Source: PGYR01 sp040264895 (GTDB taxonomy: Bacteria > Bacteroidota > Ignavibacteria > Kapaibacteriales > UBA2268). Taken from it: a stretch of 64,000 nucleotides of DNA. The notes beneath the pieces were generated by a model. The model did no database searches, was not told where the DNA came from, and was given only the letters and a program-made list of their open reading frames with translations. Shown here in pieces: positions 45,300 to 55,026 of the stretch. The position numbers and the translations under genes are program-made. Every line of letters starts with the position of its first letter. Position 1 is the stretch's first letter. The DNA lies in assembly GCA_040264895.1 (NCBI GenBank), contig JBDQHL010000001.1, positions 100,060 through 164,059 of the forward strand, given 5' to 3'.

Positions 45300-46374
45300 T
45301 TTGTTTTTGTTCGCTCTATGGGGTTGTGTTAAAACTCCAACAGAGCCAGCGAAAAACAAACATATCAACTTGGATACCCTTAGTTTGCCTTTTCCAGAGT
45401 CTGGTGCTATGGTGCTTTGCGAAGGACTTTGGAATTATACCAATTCTGATATTTATCTTTATGATTATTCAACTTCTGCTATGATTGAAAGTTACTTTCT
45501 GAACGCTACTAATTCGTATTTAGGAGATATAGTTTCCGATGTTGCAATGACCGACAATCAGATGATATTCACAGCTACTGGGACTAAACAACTAATACTA
45601 ATTGACCACAGAACGCCTGCAATTCTGCACAAAATCAACATTGATTATGACAGAGCAGCACCAAGGTCTATCACACTGAATGATGGTAACTATTACTACA
45701 CGGATTTGTACCGCGATGAAGTTCGATACGGCAGTTTTGCTGACTCATTGAGTACACCCAAAGGAAAGTATGAAACTGGACCAGCCCCAGAAGATATAAT
45801 CGCTTACAATGAGAAGTTATTCATTGCAAACTCAGGTTTCGGCGATTACAGACAAGAAGACAAAAATGCAGGAACACTTCAGATAATAGACATAGCAACA
45901 GGGCAAAGCGATTACGTTTACATTGGGCCAAATCTAATAAAATTAGAACTTGATACAGCTGATAATTATATAGCATGTGGTTACCTAAACACTCCAACAG
46001 GAGTTAATAATGGTGAGCCAGGAGGTATAGTTTTCGTAGATTTAACTACTCACCAAGTGAAGCAACAAATGTACATAAAAGACTTCACGGATGTGCAGCT
46101 GAGTCAAAATGATGGTAGAATATACTACCTGACTAAGGAAGGTGTTTATACAATGCATGATATTTATAGCCGCGCCTTGCCACAGCTTATAATTGAAAAT
46201 ACAACCAAAGATATATGGTATTCACTGTCGTATAATGAACAAAAACAGGAACTGTGGATTGGCAATGCTCGTAACTACCAATCGGATGGTGAAGTAATAG
46301 TAACAGATGAGCAAGGGCAGATTATCCGCCGACACGAAGTAGGCAAAAACCCAAGTAATGTTGTTTTTTACTAA
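45262..46374 (+). CDS. YncE-like beta-propeller lipoprotein (BtuG-like candidate)
   Basis: About 370 residues. The ATG at 45262 gives a lipoprotein signal (LLAISLFLFALWGC); an earlier TTG adds three residues. The rest is a repeated propeller of YncE/DUF5074 type (GTKQLILIDHRTP, TLQIIDIATGQ, GGIVFVDLTTHQ, ELWIGNARNY). In Bacteroides, BtuG is a surface propeller lipoprotein that captures B12 and caps BtuB. Gene order, lipidation and fold all agree with a BtuG-like role here, though I cannot align binding residues. Confidence 0.75.
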   Translation: MAVYITKRLLAISLFLFALWGCVKTPTEPAKNKHINLDTLSLPFPESGAMVLCEGLWNYTNSDIYLYDYSTSAMIESYFLNATNSYLGDIVSDVAMTDNQMIFTATGTKQLILIDHRTPAILHKINIDYDRAAPRSITLNDGNYYYTDLYRDEVRYGSFADSLSTPKGKYETGPAPEDIIAYNEKLFIANSGFGDYRQEDKNAGTLQIIDIATGQSDYVYIGPNLIKLELDTADNYIACGYLNTPTGVNNGEPGGIVFVDLTTHQVKQQMYIKDFTDVQLSQNDGRIYYLTKEGVYTMHDIYSRALPQLIIENTTKDIWYSLSYNEQKQELWIGNARNYQSDGEVIVTDEQGQIIRRHEVGKNPSNVVFY

Positions 46375-46411
46375 CTGCAACTAATAGCAAAATCAATCGT
46401 CTTTATAGCTT

Positions 46412-47305
46412 ATGAGTGACTACAGAAAATATTTGGAACCGACTACGGCAGCACAGCTGAACGGAATAGACCTGAAAGCAAAAATGGTGGTAGAAGGGTT
46501 TATAACTGGCTTACACAAATCGCCTTACCACGGGTTTAGTGTTGAGTTTGCCGAACATAGACCTTACCGTGCTGGTGATGAAGTAAAGAACATTGACTGG
46601 AAGGTCTATGGACGTTCTAACCGCTACTATGTAAAGCAATACGAAGAGGAGATCAATCTCCGCTCCACAGTGCTGGTCGATATTTCTGCGTCTATGGCTT
46701 TCGCATCGGAAGGGCATATACCGAAAGTTGAGTATGCCTCTTATCTCGCAGCATCGCTCAGCTACCTAATGATGAAGCAAAGGGACTCCGTTGGCTTGGC
46801 ACTATATGACAATGAGGTGCAGACTTATTTGCCTTCAAAATCGAAGCCGTCATACTTGAATTTGATTCTAAAGGAATTGGAAGCCGTAAAACCCACTGGC
46901 GAAACTGAAACAGCAAAAGCATTGGACAAACTAGCTGACCAGATAAAAAGACGTGGACTAATCATTATAATCTCTGATTTCTTCGATGATGTGGACTCAA
47001 TCAGCTCAGCGCTGAAACACTTTCGCCATAAGGAAAACGAGGTGATAGTATTCCAACTATTGGACCCAAGGGAGCTCGATTTTGATTTCGGCAGGACAGC
47101 TAAGTTCGTTGATTTAGAAAGTGGTGAAGAGATGGCAACCAATAGCCACCAGTTGAAAGATGCCTACCAACAGAAGATGAAGGATTTCACAAAGCAAATT
47201 AGGGATGTGTGCCACAGCCAAAAAGTAGACTACAACTTAGTAGTTACCTCCGACCCATTCGACAAAGCAATGCGTGAATTCTTGTCTAAGCGTGCAAAGG
47301 TGTAG
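46412..47305 (+). CDS. DUF58 (VWA-like) protein of the MoxR/Bat type
   Basis: A 297-residue protein with the DUF58 signature: GFITGLHKSPYHGFSVEF, EHRPYRAGDEVKNIDWKVYG and the VWA-type metal site DISASMAF with ISDFFDD. It normally follows moxR and precedes batA in one operon. Here it stands 28 kb from the Bat genes and no moxR is nearby. It shares no obvious link with the B12 operon 37 bases upstream, though read-through is possible. Confidence 0.93.
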   Translation: MSDYRKYLEPTTAAQLNGIDLKAKMVVEGFITGLHKSPYHGFSVEFAEHRPYRAGDEVKNIDWKVYGRSNRYYVKQYEEEINLRSTVLVDISASMAFASEGHIPKVEYASYLAASLSYLMMKQRDSVGLALYDNEVQTYLPSKSKPSYLNLILKELEAVKPTGETETAKALDKLADQIKRRGLIIIISDFFDDVDSISSALKHFRHKENEVIVFQLLDPRELDFDFGRTAKFVDLESGEEMATNSHQLKDAYQQKMKDFTKQIRDVCHSQKVDYNLVVTSDPFDKAMREFLSKRAKV

Positions 47306-47681
47306 TGAATAAATTTAAAAGATAATTGTCATTCTGATGACGCTGTAAGCGGCAGAAGAATCCAGGTACAATCATAACTATCTCGTTAAAATAGAGATGG
47401 ACTCTTCGGTAATTTCATTACCTCTGAGTGACATGAGGAGAGCTGTCATTCCGAGGGAGTCCATGTGGACGACCGTGGGAATCTATAATTAGACAGCCAA
47501 GTCCTTTCAGTCCTCGCTGTGACAAGTTTAGTGAACTTTGTTCTACTGCTTCGTGGAAATCCCTGGGGTAAGTCACCTAAGCTTGTCGTAAGAAAGCATC
47601 ACTTCGACAGGCTCAGTGAACTTTATTCCTCTTCAGTCTGAGTATTCTCTGTCAGCTGCGGAGGGGCATAAGGTCTTAGAT
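47306..47681. repeat. Cluster of REP-like repeats
   Basis: 376 bases with no gene. GTCATTCTGATGACGC...AGAATCC (47328-47372) and GTCATTCCGAGGGAG...GGGAATCT (47445-47484) are copies of one family. TTCGACAGGCTCAGTGAAC (47603-47621), with a diverged copy GACAAGTTTAGTGAAC at 47521, belongs to the other. The two 3' flanks (GAACTTTGTTC and GAACTTTATTC) show a direct duplication. Confidence 0.6.
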
Positions 47682-48692
47682 TTAATACTTCTTAGTGCCA
47701 CGAATTAGGATAGTCCCGTAATCAGTTACCAGATTATCTACTGTTTGGAAGCCAGCTTCTTTCAGCATTATCCAATAGTCATTCTCGGAGAAGTTGTTAC
47801 CCTTTTCTGTGTGTAGCTTTAGGTTAAGCGAGTACATAACGCTTTGTGGTGGTCCCGTTCTGTCATTATTGATGAAGTTTTCGTGGATTATCAGTCTACC
47901 ACCGGTGTTTAGTGAATTGTAGCACTTCTTCATCAGTTCAATATTATCCCATATTGTAAATTCTTCAAAAAGGAAAGAAGCGTAAATCAAATCAAACCCA
48001 CCCTCTAACTCCATATCCTTATCAATAATAGCAGAGGTAAATTTATAGTTTGATGTTTGTAATCTCGCTTCTTCAACATAGATCTGTGTCTGAGGTATTA
48101 CTTTCGGATAATCGAGCATCACAACTTCCATTTCTGGGTTGCGTTTCATAAACTCAATACTATACATACCAGAACCACAACCGAAGTCCAACATTTTGTT
48201 TACATTATTCAGGGTTATCGCTTTCGATACTCCCTCTGCTTCATGGTTGTAAGAACGGTGAATTGAATCGATATAAGACTTAACAAACTCTTCAGATCTA
48301 TCTATGTATATGTTGTTGTATATCGATTTTCCAGACTTTACTACATCTGTCAGCTTACCCCAACTTTCCCAATTCAAATTCATGTGCAGCAACGAACCAA
48401 TGAAATCTGGACTATTCTTATCCAAATACCTTTGGCTATCACTCGTATTTTTGAAATGGTTTCTATATTTAGTGGTGAATTCAAGAGAAGTAAGAGAGTT
48501 CAATAGTCTCTCAGTAGCATCTTCATCTGTCTGAAGTTCAAATGAAATGTCCTTAGCTGTTAACTCGCGTGAGCCCAGCAATGTGAATATTTCTAACTCC
48601 AATGAGGTTAGTAATATCTTAGTTTGTCTAAAAGACTTAGCAATATTAAGTATATATTCTTTTGTAAATTTTGAATTTCTTGATTTTTTCAT
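47682..48692 (-). CDS. O-methyltransferase family (family 2-like, with dimerisation domain)
   Basis: A 336-residue SAM-dependent methyltransferase. The N-terminal winged-helix dimerisation region (residues 1-100, LELEIFTLLGSRELTAKDIS) precedes a Rossmann methyltransferase domain with MLDFGCGSGMYSIEFM and the GGRLIIHENFINND strand. Such enzymes methylate small hydroxylated molecules or cofactors. No pathway neighbours help to assign the substrate. It has its own ribosome site. Confidence 0.88.
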   Translation of the reverse strand: MKKSRNSKFTKEYILNIAKSFRQTKILLTSLELEIFTLLGSRELTAKDISFELQTDEDATERLLNSLTSLEFTTKYRNHFKNTSDSQRYLDKNSPDFIGSLLHMNLNWESWGKLTDVVKSGKSIYNNIYIDRSEEFVKSYIDSIHRSYNHEAEGVSKAITLNNVNKMLDFGCGSGMYSIEFMKRNPEMEVVMLDYPKVIPQTQIYVEEARLQTSNYKFTSAIIDKDMELEGGFDLIYASFLFEEFTIWDNIELMKKCYNSLNTGGRLIIHENFINNDRTGPPQSVMYSLNLKLHTEKGNNFSENDYWIMLKEAGFQTVDNLVTDYGTILIRGTKKY

Positions 48693-48779
48693 TTCTTCCT
48701 TCTAAAAACAGTACTACCAATTCTTTGTGCAAATAAACATATTATCTACTAATAAAAAAAATATAGATAGAAATATTAT

Positions 48780-49412
48780 TTATTTGAATATATCTTCCAC
48801 ATCTTGAACTATTACGTCAACACTATTTCCTGGTGTACCTGTTTCGAAGGTAACTCTCTCTAACAAGCGTCTCCAATTGCTGATGTAATCTTTTAGTGTA
48901 TTTAATCTTTTGTCAGCAAGAGCTTGGTTAGGAGCATTTACTTTAAATATAAAGCTTGTATTTCTGTTAAATCTCATTGATAACTTCATCTTCTTAAGCG
49001 CTGCTTTGCCCGCTGCAGTCAAATCGTTGTTACCTGGACCAAATAGTTCCATTTCATCAACCTTAACACCGGGTTTCAGAGCTTTTACTTTAAATGTATG
49101 AGTAATTTCGCTATATCCATCTTTAGCACTTCCTGTTGTGTAGTCTATAGTCTCGCGGTATACATTATCCCCATCAAAAGTCACTTCAAAGTGAGTGCTG
49201 CCTTGTAATAACTGGTCAAATGTACCTGATTCTTCTTGTGATTTTACCACAAATTTACGTCCATTGTCTGGTTTGAATTCTAATTCTATGCTCATTGGCT
49301 TTCCTGTAGTTACATCTACTACCTTTGCTTTAAGCATAACTTGCTCACCCAATTGAGCATTTAATCCAATTATTGCAAACAAAAACGCAGTTATTACCGT
49401 TATAGACCTCAT
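48780..49412 (-). CDS. Exported protein with diverged OmpA-like C-terminus
   Basis: A 210-residue protein with a signal peptide (ITVITAFLFAIIGLNAQ). A beta-sandwich domain (residues ~22-110, VVDVTTGKPMSIELEF) is followed by a region resembling an OmpA peptidoglycan domain (LTAAGKAALKKMKLSM, ADKRLNTLKDYI) but lacking its GHTD signature. It is divergent from the PorE-like gene 69 bases away, so the two may share regulation. Function unknown. Confidence 0.65.
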   Translation of the reverse strand: MRSITVITAFLFAIIGLNAQLGEQVMLKAKVVDVTTGKPMSIELEFKPDNGRKFVVKSQEESGTFDQLLQGSTHFEVTFDGDNVYRETIDYTTGSAKDGYSEITHTFKVKALKPGVKVDEMELFGPGNNDLTAAGKAALKKMKLSMRFNRNTSFIFKVNAPNQALADKRLNTLKDYISNWRRLLERVTFETGTPGNSVDVIVQDVEDIFK

Positions 49413-49481
49413 AAATTGGTATCCTTTATGTTACTTTTTATTCATTAAAAATTTAATATAGTAAAAAAAATCATTTTTTCT

Positions 49482-51497
49482 ATGAGATTAATACGCATTA
49501 TGATACTATTAGTTCTATCTGCAACTTTTTATACAGTTGCAAAATCGCAAGATGTACCTGACTATAAGCTAAATCACCCACTAGTAAAAGAACAAATAGG
49601 TTACCTTGACTCTTTGATTAAGCAACATGCACCCGAACAGCATGCACTCAATGCCACACTCAGAGTAACAAAAGCATTTAACAGATTGAATAAATCAATG
49701 AATGCATACTATTGGCTTAGTAGGTATGTTGATTTATTCCCCACTAGAAAACGTGCCTTACAAAACCAGCTAGAAAAGTTTGAGGCTGCCGCTCTTACTC
49801 AATATCCAGATTCTTTGAACAGACCACTATATGCTCAATATGCAGTAGATAATAAGGACACTGAGAATGGATATGTCTCATTTATCCGCTATATCTCAGA
49901 TGATGTAAATCATGGTAGATGGAACAAAGTAGTTGAACATTTGAAAAGGTTTGCTCCAGCTTACCTTAACTCAAAACAAAAATTTGAAGACTTATACAAA
50001 ATTGTAATCCAACCAGAAGAAGGACTTAGGGTAACTAATCTAGGAGAGAATATTAATACCTCAGTGAGCGAATGGGACCCCAATCCCACTTCTGATGGCA
50101 CTAAATTATATTTCTCTGGCAATCACAGAGCTGGTGGAATGGGTGGCGACGACGTGTGGGTATCACATTTGGAGAATGGTGTATGGCAAAAGCCGAAGAA
50201 TTTGGGAAGAAAAGTCAATGGAAGAAACAGCGAAACGATAGACAATATCTCTGTAGATGGAAACACGCTCATGCTATCAGGTGATTTTATGGGGACTTTT
50301 GGAAATTTTGATATTTACTCAATTGAAAAAGATGGTGATGAATGGGGTGATTTGTTCCACTATCCATATCCAATAAACACCGAATACACTGATGAAGGTG
50401 GTAACCTTACTGCTGACCGTAAGGCAATGCTATTTACATCCGATAGACCAGGTGGAACTGGTGATTTTGTTCCTTTATACACTATCAATCACGGAAATAG
50501 CATGGGGAATATGGATATATATGTCAGTTTTGATACTGATAGTGGTTGGAGTGAGTTAGTTAATCTGGGGCCAAAGATTAATACCTCCTATGCCGAACGC
50601 TCTCCTTATCTACATCCAGATGGAAAGACTTTATATTTCAGCTCAGATGGTCACGCAGGTCTTGGTGGACTCGATGTATTCAAAACCGTTCGATTGGACG
50701 ACAGCTGGACGAATTGGACTAAGCCAGTAAATTTAGGCAAAGAAGTAAATACTATCTTAGATGACTGGGGCTATAAAATAGGAATAACTGGAGACAGCGC
50801 CATATTTGCTGGATATATGCGAACTAATGGTTATGGATTTTGGGACCTGTTTTCTATTTCGCTACCTAATGATGCAAAACCTAATCCAGTTGCTATAGTA
50901 AGTGGTAGAATAACAAATAGCCAAGGCAGAAGTGTTGCTGCAGAAGTAGTATGGGAAGATTTGGAAACTGGTGAAAAGCTCGGCACCACAATGAGTAATA
51001 GAATGACAGGTCATTTCTTTATAGCATTACCTGTGGGTAAAAACTACGGTTATTATGTAGAAAAAAGTGGATATTATCCTAGCTCAAACAATATTGACCT
51101 TAGCAATGCAAAAGATGGTCAGAATGTAAAAACAAATATTGAGCTGACATCGCTGAGAGAAATGAAGAACAGCAAGAATAGTGTAGTCGCTAATAACATT
51201 TTCTTCGACTTCGATTCTGCAGAATTGAGAAAAGAATCCATTTCGGAGCTAAATAGATTAACTAAGTTCATAATATCGAACAACGTTAAAACTCTGAAAA
51301 TAGTAGGCCATACGGATAAGGCGGGTACTGAAGAATACAATAAGCAGCTATCCTTACGCAGGGCAAACTCTGTTAAGCAACACCTATCTACTAAGCTAAA
51401 AGATGTGAAAATAAGTACAGATGGAAAAGGTTATAGCAACCCAATTGACCCTAATTCCCCTGCCAAAAATAGAAGAGTGGAAGTATTTGTGGAGTAA
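49482..51497 (+). CDS. PorE-like OmpA/PD40 envelope protein
   Basis: A 671-residue protein. It has a signal peptide, a helical N-terminal region, PD40 propeller blades (WDPNPTSDGTKLYFSGN, RSPYLHPDGKTLYFSSDGH), a carboxypeptidase-regulatory-like sandwich (VSGRITNSQGRSVAAEVVW) and a C-terminal OmpA domain (IFFDFDSAELRKESISELN, IVGHTDKAGTEEYN). This order matches PorE, which links the T9SS to peptidoglycan in Porphyromonas. The window holds several T9SS substrates, which fits, but PD40-OmpA proteins can have other roles. Confidence 0.85.
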   Translation: MRLIRIMILLVLSATFYTVAKSQDVPDYKLNHPLVKEQIGYLDSLIKQHAPEQHALNATLRVTKAFNRLNKSMNAYYWLSRYVDLFPTRKRALQNQLEKFEAAALTQYPDSLNRPLYAQYAVDNKDTENGYVSFIRYISDDVNHGRWNKVVEHLKRFAPAYLNSKQKFEDLYKIVIQPEEGLRVTNLGENINTSVSEWDPNPTSDGTKLYFSGNHRAGGMGGDDVWVSHLENGVWQKPKNLGRKVNGRNSETIDNISVDGNTLMLSGDFMGTFGNFDIYSIEKDGDEWGDLFHYPYPINTEYTDEGGNLTADRKAMLFTSDRPGGTGDFVPLYTINHGNSMGNMDIYVSFDTDSGWSELVNLGPKINTSYAERSPYLHPDGKTLYFSSDGHAGLGGLDVFKTVRLDDSWTNWTKPVNLGKEVNTILDDWGYKIGITGDSAIFAGYMRTNGYGFWDLFSISLPNDAKPNPVAIVSGRITNSQGRSVAAEVVWEDLETGEKLGTTMSNRMTGHFFIALPVGKNYGYYVEKSGYYPSSNNIDLSNAKDGQNVKTNIELTSLREMKNSKNSVVANNIFFDFDSAELRKESISELNRLTKFIISNNVKTLKIVGHTDKAGTEEYNKQLSLRRANSVKQHLSTKLKDVKISTDGKGYSNPIDPNSPAKNRRVEVFVE

Positions 51498-51531
51498 TGT
51501 CTTCTGCAAGTGAGTTATACTTTAATTAACT

Positions 51532-51559
51532 ATCATTGCGATGGAAGTGGGAGGATCTC
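51532..51559. repeat. REP-like element ATCATTGCGATGGAAG...GGATCTC
   Basis: Related to the GTCATTnCGA family. A partner (CGCTGTGACTTTC at 51628) lies in the same 173-base gap between the PorE-like and DUF2141 genes. Confidence 0.45.
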
Positions 51560-51670
51560 AATACAGAAGTAACCACGTCAACAATGCAGGCATTGTCTCC
51601 TTGTTATGACGTTGTTAATGTCAGTTTTCGCTGTGACTTTCTGGTCCTCCCCAATCTGAATAAATTTTGA

Positions 51671-52087
51671 CTAATCTACATTGATACTAACAGTTTGGTC
51701 TTTATCCATATAGAATTTGCACTCACGGAAATCTGGTTCCGATAGAACTACAGTTGGGTTATTTGAAAACCCAAAACCTTCCTGAGGCACACCGAACATA
51801 TTATAATCCATTTCCTTATTTCCATTCTCATCTAATAATATGGCTATACCCCACCATCCATTGGGAACTTCATCTATTTCTACTGTTATTTTACCGCCGT
51901 TAGTTTCGGCAGACTGTGATATTTCTACTTTTTCATTGTCTAGAAACTCTTCTTCGTTATTCCACAATGCAACGTGGTAAGTACCCTTAGTTTCTTCATC
52001 TCCAACTATCTCTACAGTAAGTTTGTGAGCATAAGCTGAATTAAATGTTATAAATGCTAATGCCAAAATAATTAATATGTTTTTCAT
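51671..52087 (-). CDS. DUF2141 exported protein
   Basis: A 138-residue protein with a signal peptide (ILIILALAFITFNSAYA). A DUF2141 beta-sandwich spans nearly all of the mature chain (GTYHVALWNNEEEF, WGIAILLDENGNKEMDYNM, GVPQEGFGFSNN). The family is common in Bacteroidota and its role is unknown. It is the last gene of the sugar/cell-wall operon and overlaps rlpA by four bases. Confidence 0.9.
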   Translation of the reverse strand: MKNILIILALAFITFNSAYAHKLTVEIVGDEETKGTYHVALWNNEEEFLDNEKVEISQSAETNGGKITVEIDEVPNGWWGIAILLDENGNKEMDYNMFGVPQEGFGFSNNPTVVLSEPDFRECKFYMDKDQTVSINVD

Positions 52088-52497
52088 CTTAGTACCTCCA
52101 ATTTTACTTCTACAACTCCATTTTTAATCATATCTATTTCCTCTGCTGCCTTTTTGGACAAATCGATTACCCTTCCTGCTGTATAAGGGCCACGATCATT
52201 TATTCTTACTACTACTTGTTTGTTATTTTTCAAATTTGTTACCCTAACTAATGTTCCAAATGGTAACGATTTATGAGCTGCAGTCAGCCCACTATTTCTG
52301 AAAGTTTCTCCTGATGAGGTTTGCCTTCCCTCAAATTTGTCTGCATAATATGATGCCTTACCATACATAACCGTTGCGACTTCTGCATCGTCATAGCCAC
52401 CATAAGCAGGATGCTGCTCGGATGAAAACCTTACTGTAGAGGAGCAGGAGCTTAGTAATACTACTGTTGTAATTAGATATAGTATATGTTTTATCAT
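52084..52497 (-). CDS. rlpA: RlpA-like septal ring lytic transglycosylase, lipoprotein
   Basis: A 137-residue lipoprotein (YLITTVVLLSSCS). The double-psi beta-barrel domain has the RlpA motifs GKASYYADKFEGRQTSSGE, AAHKSLPFGT and VRINDRGPYTAGRVIDLS, where the Asp acts in cleavage of naked glycan strands. There is no SPOR domain. Overlaps its neighbours by four bases at both ends. Confidence 0.93.
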   Translation of the reverse strand: MIKHILYLITTVVLLSSCSSTVRFSSEQHPAYGGYDDAEVATVMYGKASYYADKFEGRQTSSGETFRNSGLTAAHKSLPFGTLVRVTNLKNNKQVVVRINDRGPYTAGRVIDLSKKAAEEIDMIKNGVVEVKLEVLR

Positions 52498-53582
52498 AGT
52501 AATTTATTCAACTCATTTGCTTTTATTACCTGCTGCAAATCTTTAATATTTGCAGACTTTCCTCTTTTCGAAATGTAAATAGCATTGTCTGATTCAACTA
52601 CTATCAAGTCCTCTATATCAGAGACTGCAATCATTTTATTCTTGGCTTTAACCAAGCTATTGAAGGTATTAATAGATATTATGTTACCTTCTTTTACATT
52701 GTTATATTCATCTTTTTGTGATGAGTTATAATACTCGTCCCATGTACCGAGGTCACACCAATCAAAATTTGATTTAATTATATTTAGGTGTTTAGTTTTT
52801 TCCAATACACCATTATCAATTGAGACTGGGTTTACTTGTTTGTATATATAATCCAGATTATACTCAGAATTAATATTTGTATCATTTTTATCAACCTTAT
52901 TCAAAAGGTCAATAGCCATGGGAATATTATCTTTCAACTCATGGTTTATAACTTTATACTTTCCAGAAAAAACTCCCAAATTCCAAACAAAATCACCTGA
53001 TTCTATAAAGCGTTTTGCAGTGTCGGTATCTGGCTTTTCAGCGAATACTCTTGCTTTTCTCAATCCCTTTTCAAATAGATTTTTATTCCCAATTATATCA
53101 TCTTCATATTGAATATAACCAAGCTGATTGTTAGGGTATCTTGGTTCTATTCCTACTGATACTAATTCATTCAGCTCATTGGCGCTTTCTATAGAAGTTT
53201 CAATAGCGCTTAAGTATGCTTCTTTATTTCTAATCAAATGATCAGATGGAATATATGTAAATGTATCCTCATCATTGTATTTTTCTTCTAGCAATTTATT
53301 TGCCAAAGCTATTGCAGGGCCTGTATTTTTTCCAAAAGGTTCGAGAAGGATATTCTCGTCATCTATATTTTGAATAGTTGCTTTTAGTAAGTCATAATAC
53401 TTCCTAAAGGTAAGAATATAGATATCTTCTTTTTTAAAAAGCTCATTAACTAAAGTATAAGTTTCCAAGACCAAAGGCAGTTTACTAACAAATGATTTGA
53501 ATTGTTTGGGGTGATCTATTGTGCTTTCTGGCCATAGTCTTTCACCAGTTCCACCTGCCAATATAACTACTACTTTCTTCAT
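52494..53582 (-). CDS. manC: Mannose-1-phosphate guanylyltransferase
   Basis: A 362-residue nucleotidyltransferase without an isomerase half. Motifs: ILAGGTGERLWPES, LEPFGKNTGPAIALA, YIPSDHLI, EKPDTDTAKRFI, NLGVFSGKYK and FDWCDLGTWDEY. It makes GDP-mannose for surface glycans. It lies eight bases after the heptose adenylyltransferase gene in one operon, suggesting a joint role in LPS or capsule supply, including GDP-heptose (inference). Confidence 0.92.
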   Translation of the reverse strand: MKKVVVILAGGTGERLWPESTIDHPKQFKSFVSKLPLVLETYTLVNELFKKEDIYILTFRKYYDLLKATIQNIDDENILLEPFGKNTGPAIALANKLLEEKYNDEDTFTYIPSDHLIRNKEAYLSAIETSIESANELNELVSVGIEPRYPNNQLGYIQYEDDIIGNKNLFEKGLRKARVFAEKPDTDTAKRFIESGDFVWNLGVFSGKYKVINHELKDNIPMAIDLLNKVDKNDTNINSEYNLDYIYKQVNPVSIDNGVLEKTKHLNIIKSNFDWCDLGTWDEYYNSSQKDEYNNVKEGNIISINTFNSLVKAKNKMIAVSDIEDLIVVESDNAIYISKRGKSANIKDLQQVIKANELNKLL

Positions 53583-53590
53583 CTATCTCC

Positions 53591-54052
53591 TTAGCTATTA
53601 ATTTTCTTAATAATGTTGGTAGTAGATTTCCCATCAACAAATGGAATAATAACTACCTCGCCACCATTTTTTTCTACTAATTCTTTCCCTACTACTTCTT
53701 CTGGTTTATAATCTCCACCCTTTACTAATTTATCTGGAACCACATCTGTAATTAAATCTAGCGGAGTGTCCTCTTCGAATATAACTACGTAGTCTATGCT
53801 TTTTAGTTCTGAAATAACAATTGCACGGTCTTCTTCGGGGTTGACTGGCCTATTTTCGCCTTTTAAACGCCTTACAGACGTATCTGAGTTTAATCCAAGT
53901 ATTAGTATGTCTCCTTGGCTTTTCGCCTCACGTAGGTAAAATACGTGACCCGAATGTAAGATGTCAAAACAACCATTTGTGAAAACAACTGTTTTTCCTT
54001 CCATTTTTAGTTTTTCCGAAATGCTCTTTATTTCGTTTCTACTTACTACCAT
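53591..54052 (-). CDS. rfaE2: Heptose-1-phosphate nucleotidyltransferase (RfaE2/HldE C-terminal type)
   Basis: A 153-residue cytidylyltransferase-fold protein. It has VVFTNGCFDILHSGHVFYLR (the HxGH site), LGLNSDTSVRRLKGE, and the closing KGGDYKPEEVVG and TTNIIKKI segments. It activates heptose-1-phosphate as ADP-heptose for LPS core. It is a separate gene rather than fused to the kinase; start and kinase stop share one base (TAATG). Confidence 0.93.
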   Translation of the reverse strand: MVVSRNEIKSISEKLKMEGKTVVFTNGCFDILHSGHVFYLREAKSQGDILILGLNSDTSVRRLKGENRPVNPEEDRAIVISELKSIDYVVIFEEDTPLDLITDVVPDKLVKGGDYKPEEVVGKELVEKNGGEVVIIPFVDGKSTTNIIKKINS

Positions 54053-55026
54053 TATAAATAACTCAAAATATTTTCTTGATTGACTGACACAATTCCTGGT
54101 TCTTCACAAACATATCCAGCAGCAATATTAGCAATAGTAGCTGCCTCTTTCATACTTGCATTAGCAGAACAACATGCTGCAAAAGTTGCAATTACTGTAT
54201 CACCTGCGCCAGAAACGTCAGCAACTAACCTTACCTTAGTATCAATATGGTGATTAGTACCATCCTCTTCAAATAGCATCATCCCTTTATTTCCAAGGGT
54301 TAATAGAACATTCTTGCAACCCAAGACTTCTTTAAGTTTAGCACCTGCTGTCTTTACTTCATCCATAGATTTTATTGTCATATCTAAGGCCTGAGATGCT
54401 TCTTTTTGATTCGGCTTAAGGACCGTAACACCTTTATAATTTAAGAAGTTATCAAACTTTGGATCAATATATGTTGGTATATTTTTCTCTTCAGAAAAAG
54501 CCAATACTTTTTCAATTAATTTGGCAGAGATAGCTCCCTTGTCATAATCACCAAATATAATACCAGATAAGTTATCAGCTGACTCTAATGATTTTAATAT
54601 ATGGTCTTCGCCATTGCTATCTATCGTATTTCTTACCTCTCTGTCGAGTCTTACTATTTGCTGATTGTTTCCAATTATTCTTGTCTTTACTGTAGTGGGT
54701 CTACCTTCTTTGTATAAGCCAGAGGGGTCAATACCCTTATCCTTGCATATTGTTTCAAACATTTCGCCACTATTATCATCACCTATAACACCACACAACA
54801 ATGCATTTACCCCTAATGAACTTAGGTTAGAAGCGACATTAGCTGCGCCACCTAAATGAAAAGTTTCGTGCTCTAAGTCAATTACAGGCACAGGTGCTTC
54901 AGGTGATACTCTTGTCACATTACCCCAGAAGTACCTATCTAACATAATGTCCCCGATAACGGCTATGTTTTTATCAGCAAAAGAACTGAATATCTCTTTT
55001 ACCCTATTCTTCTTTATATCATTCAT
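54052..55026 (-). CDS. hldA: Heptose-7-phosphate kinase (RfaE1/HldA type)
   Basis: A 324-residue PfkB-family kinase: NIAVIGDIMLDRYFWG, SPEAPVPVIDL, HLGGAANVASNLSSLG, GDYDKGAIS and VADVSGAGDTVIATFA, the last with the catalytic Asp in GAGD. It phosphorylates heptose-7-phosphate. It overlaps the rfbD stop by four bases and the nucleotidyltransferase start by one. Confidence 0.94.
   Translation of the reverse strand: MNDIKKNRVKEIFSSFADKNIAVIGDIMLDRYFWGNVTRVSPEAPVPVIDLEHETFHLGGAANVASNLSSLGVNALLCGVIGDDNSGEMFETICKDKGIDPSGLYKEGRPTTVKTRIIGNNQQIVRLDREVRNTIDSNGEDHILKSLESADNLSGIIFGDYDKGAISAKLIEKVLAFSEEKNIPTYIDPKFDNFLNYKGVTVLKPNQKEASQALDMTIKSMDEVKTAGAKLKEVLGCKNVLLTLGNKGMMLFEEDGTNHHIDTKVRLVADVSGAGDTVIATFAACCSANASMKEAATIANIAAGYVCEEPGIVSVNQENILSYL

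Noticed and set aside
47306..47681. CRISPR array or small RNA in the repeat cluster
   Set aside because: Repeats are few, diverged and irregularly spaced, with palindromic REP-like character and no equal-length spacers.
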